Source: Kordiimonadales bacterium IMCC3096
GTDB lineage: Bacteria > Pseudomonadota > Alphaproteobacteria > Minwuiales > Minwuiaceae
Length of the DNA: 64,000 nucleotides
Assembly (NCBI GenBank): GCA_016865035.1
Contig: CP018227.1
Span: forward strand, 2,695,501 to 2,759,500
Direction of reading: 5' to 3'
The notes under the pieces are model-generated. The model was not told the origin of the DNA, made no database searches, and worked only from the letters and a program-made list of their open reading frames with translations. This document shows positions 63,826-64,000 of the stretch, piece after piece. Numbering within the stretch: the stretch's first letter is position 1; the number at the start of each line of letters is the position of its first letter. Made by a program: the position numbers and the translations under genes.

Positions 63826-64000
63826 TCAGTTGATCTCCACCACAAGCCTGCGTTCCTGGGCTTCCGACAGCAGTCCGGCGAGGTCCTCGATGTCCAGGCG
63901 GTCAAAGCGTTCGGCCATCTCGGCGGCAAGGAAGCTGTCCCGTTCCATGATCCAGCGCAGGATCGTTCCCTGCTGTCCCGATCTCCGGATCACGCCTGCA
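63826..64000 (-). CDS. Hypothetical protein (partial, N-terminus beyond window)
   Basis: Only the last 57 residues are visible, ending ...SEAQERRLVVEIN at a TGA. The visible part is acidic, helical and unremarkable (WIMERDSFLAAEMAERFDRL). No family recognised. It runs convergent with the small gene before it, 32 bp apart. Confidence 0.6.
   Translation of the reverse strand, partial: AGVIRRSGQQGTILRWIMERDSFLAAEMAERFDRLDIEDLAGLLSEAQERRLVVEIN

Overview
This window is high-GC (roughly two-thirds G+C by eye) chromosomal DNA of an alphaproteobacterium, most likely a Rhodospirillales-type lineage. The supporting genes are GlnD with PII-style nitrogen control, class I PHA synthase, GlpX-type fructose bisphosphatase, an aminotransferase-hom-glpX-recJ block, an L9 protein with a long acidic tail, a cysteine-poor Trm112 protein and DUF1223 beside aconitase. 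This placement is inference from gene content. I see no rRNA, tRNA, transposase, integrase, phage gene or CRISPR array. The region looks like core chromosome with metabolic accessory genes.

Layout. 1-9.2 kb: start of an acetamidase/formamidase (cut by the window edge), glnD, a luciferase-like oxidoreductase, a three-subunit molybdenum hydroxylase (FAD, 2Fe-2S and Mo subunits) and a DUF1223 protein. 9.2-17.3 kb: aconitase, WrbA, then a metal module (ZnuC-like ATPase with a His-rich tail, ZnuB-like permease, DUF1007 protein, NicO-type transporter with a His-rich loop) and a DUF169 protein. 17.3-25.0 kb: argC, AEC transporter, methyltransferase, metallo-hydrolase, enoyl-CoA hydratase, a ProX-type editing protein and a proteostasis-like run (thioredoxin-TPR, LON-domain, Trm112, DUF971). 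25.03-25.4 kb: a gene-free array of hairpin repeats. 25.4-31.1 kb: a complete peptide-type ABC importer.

31.3-39.4 kb: cytochrome c, a PAS_5 protein, a split two-subunit ThDP decarboxylase whose halves are separated by a divergent lysE/araC pair, an MFS transporter, an enoyl-CoA hydratase, a TauE/SafE exporter and an unidentified membrane protein. 39.4-45.0 kb: recJ, glpX, hom and an aminotransferase on the minus strand. 45.0-48.6 kb: an OmpA-type lipoprotein divergent from phaC. 48.7-50.2 kb: rpsF-rpsR-rplI. 50.3-55.2 kb: PhzF-like protein, AraC regulator, cyclopropane fatty acid synthase and an NtrC-class response regulator without an adjacent kinase. 55.3-64 kb: nucleotide-sugar epimerase, three tandem PaaI-type thioesterases, PepF, an enoyl-CoA hydratase/acyl-CoA dehydrogenase pair, a MoxR ATPase, a sulfur-dioxygenase-like metallo-hydrolase and two unidentified genes.

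The items most worth a second look are the hairpin array with complementary 5-nt loops, the split ThDP enzyme beside a sulfite-exporter-family gene, the His-rich metal module with no binding protein, the triple hotdog thioesterases, the acyl-CoA dehydrogenase-like protein without the usual C-terminal motif, and the oppositely charged tails of S6 and L9. None is by itself proof of a new system.
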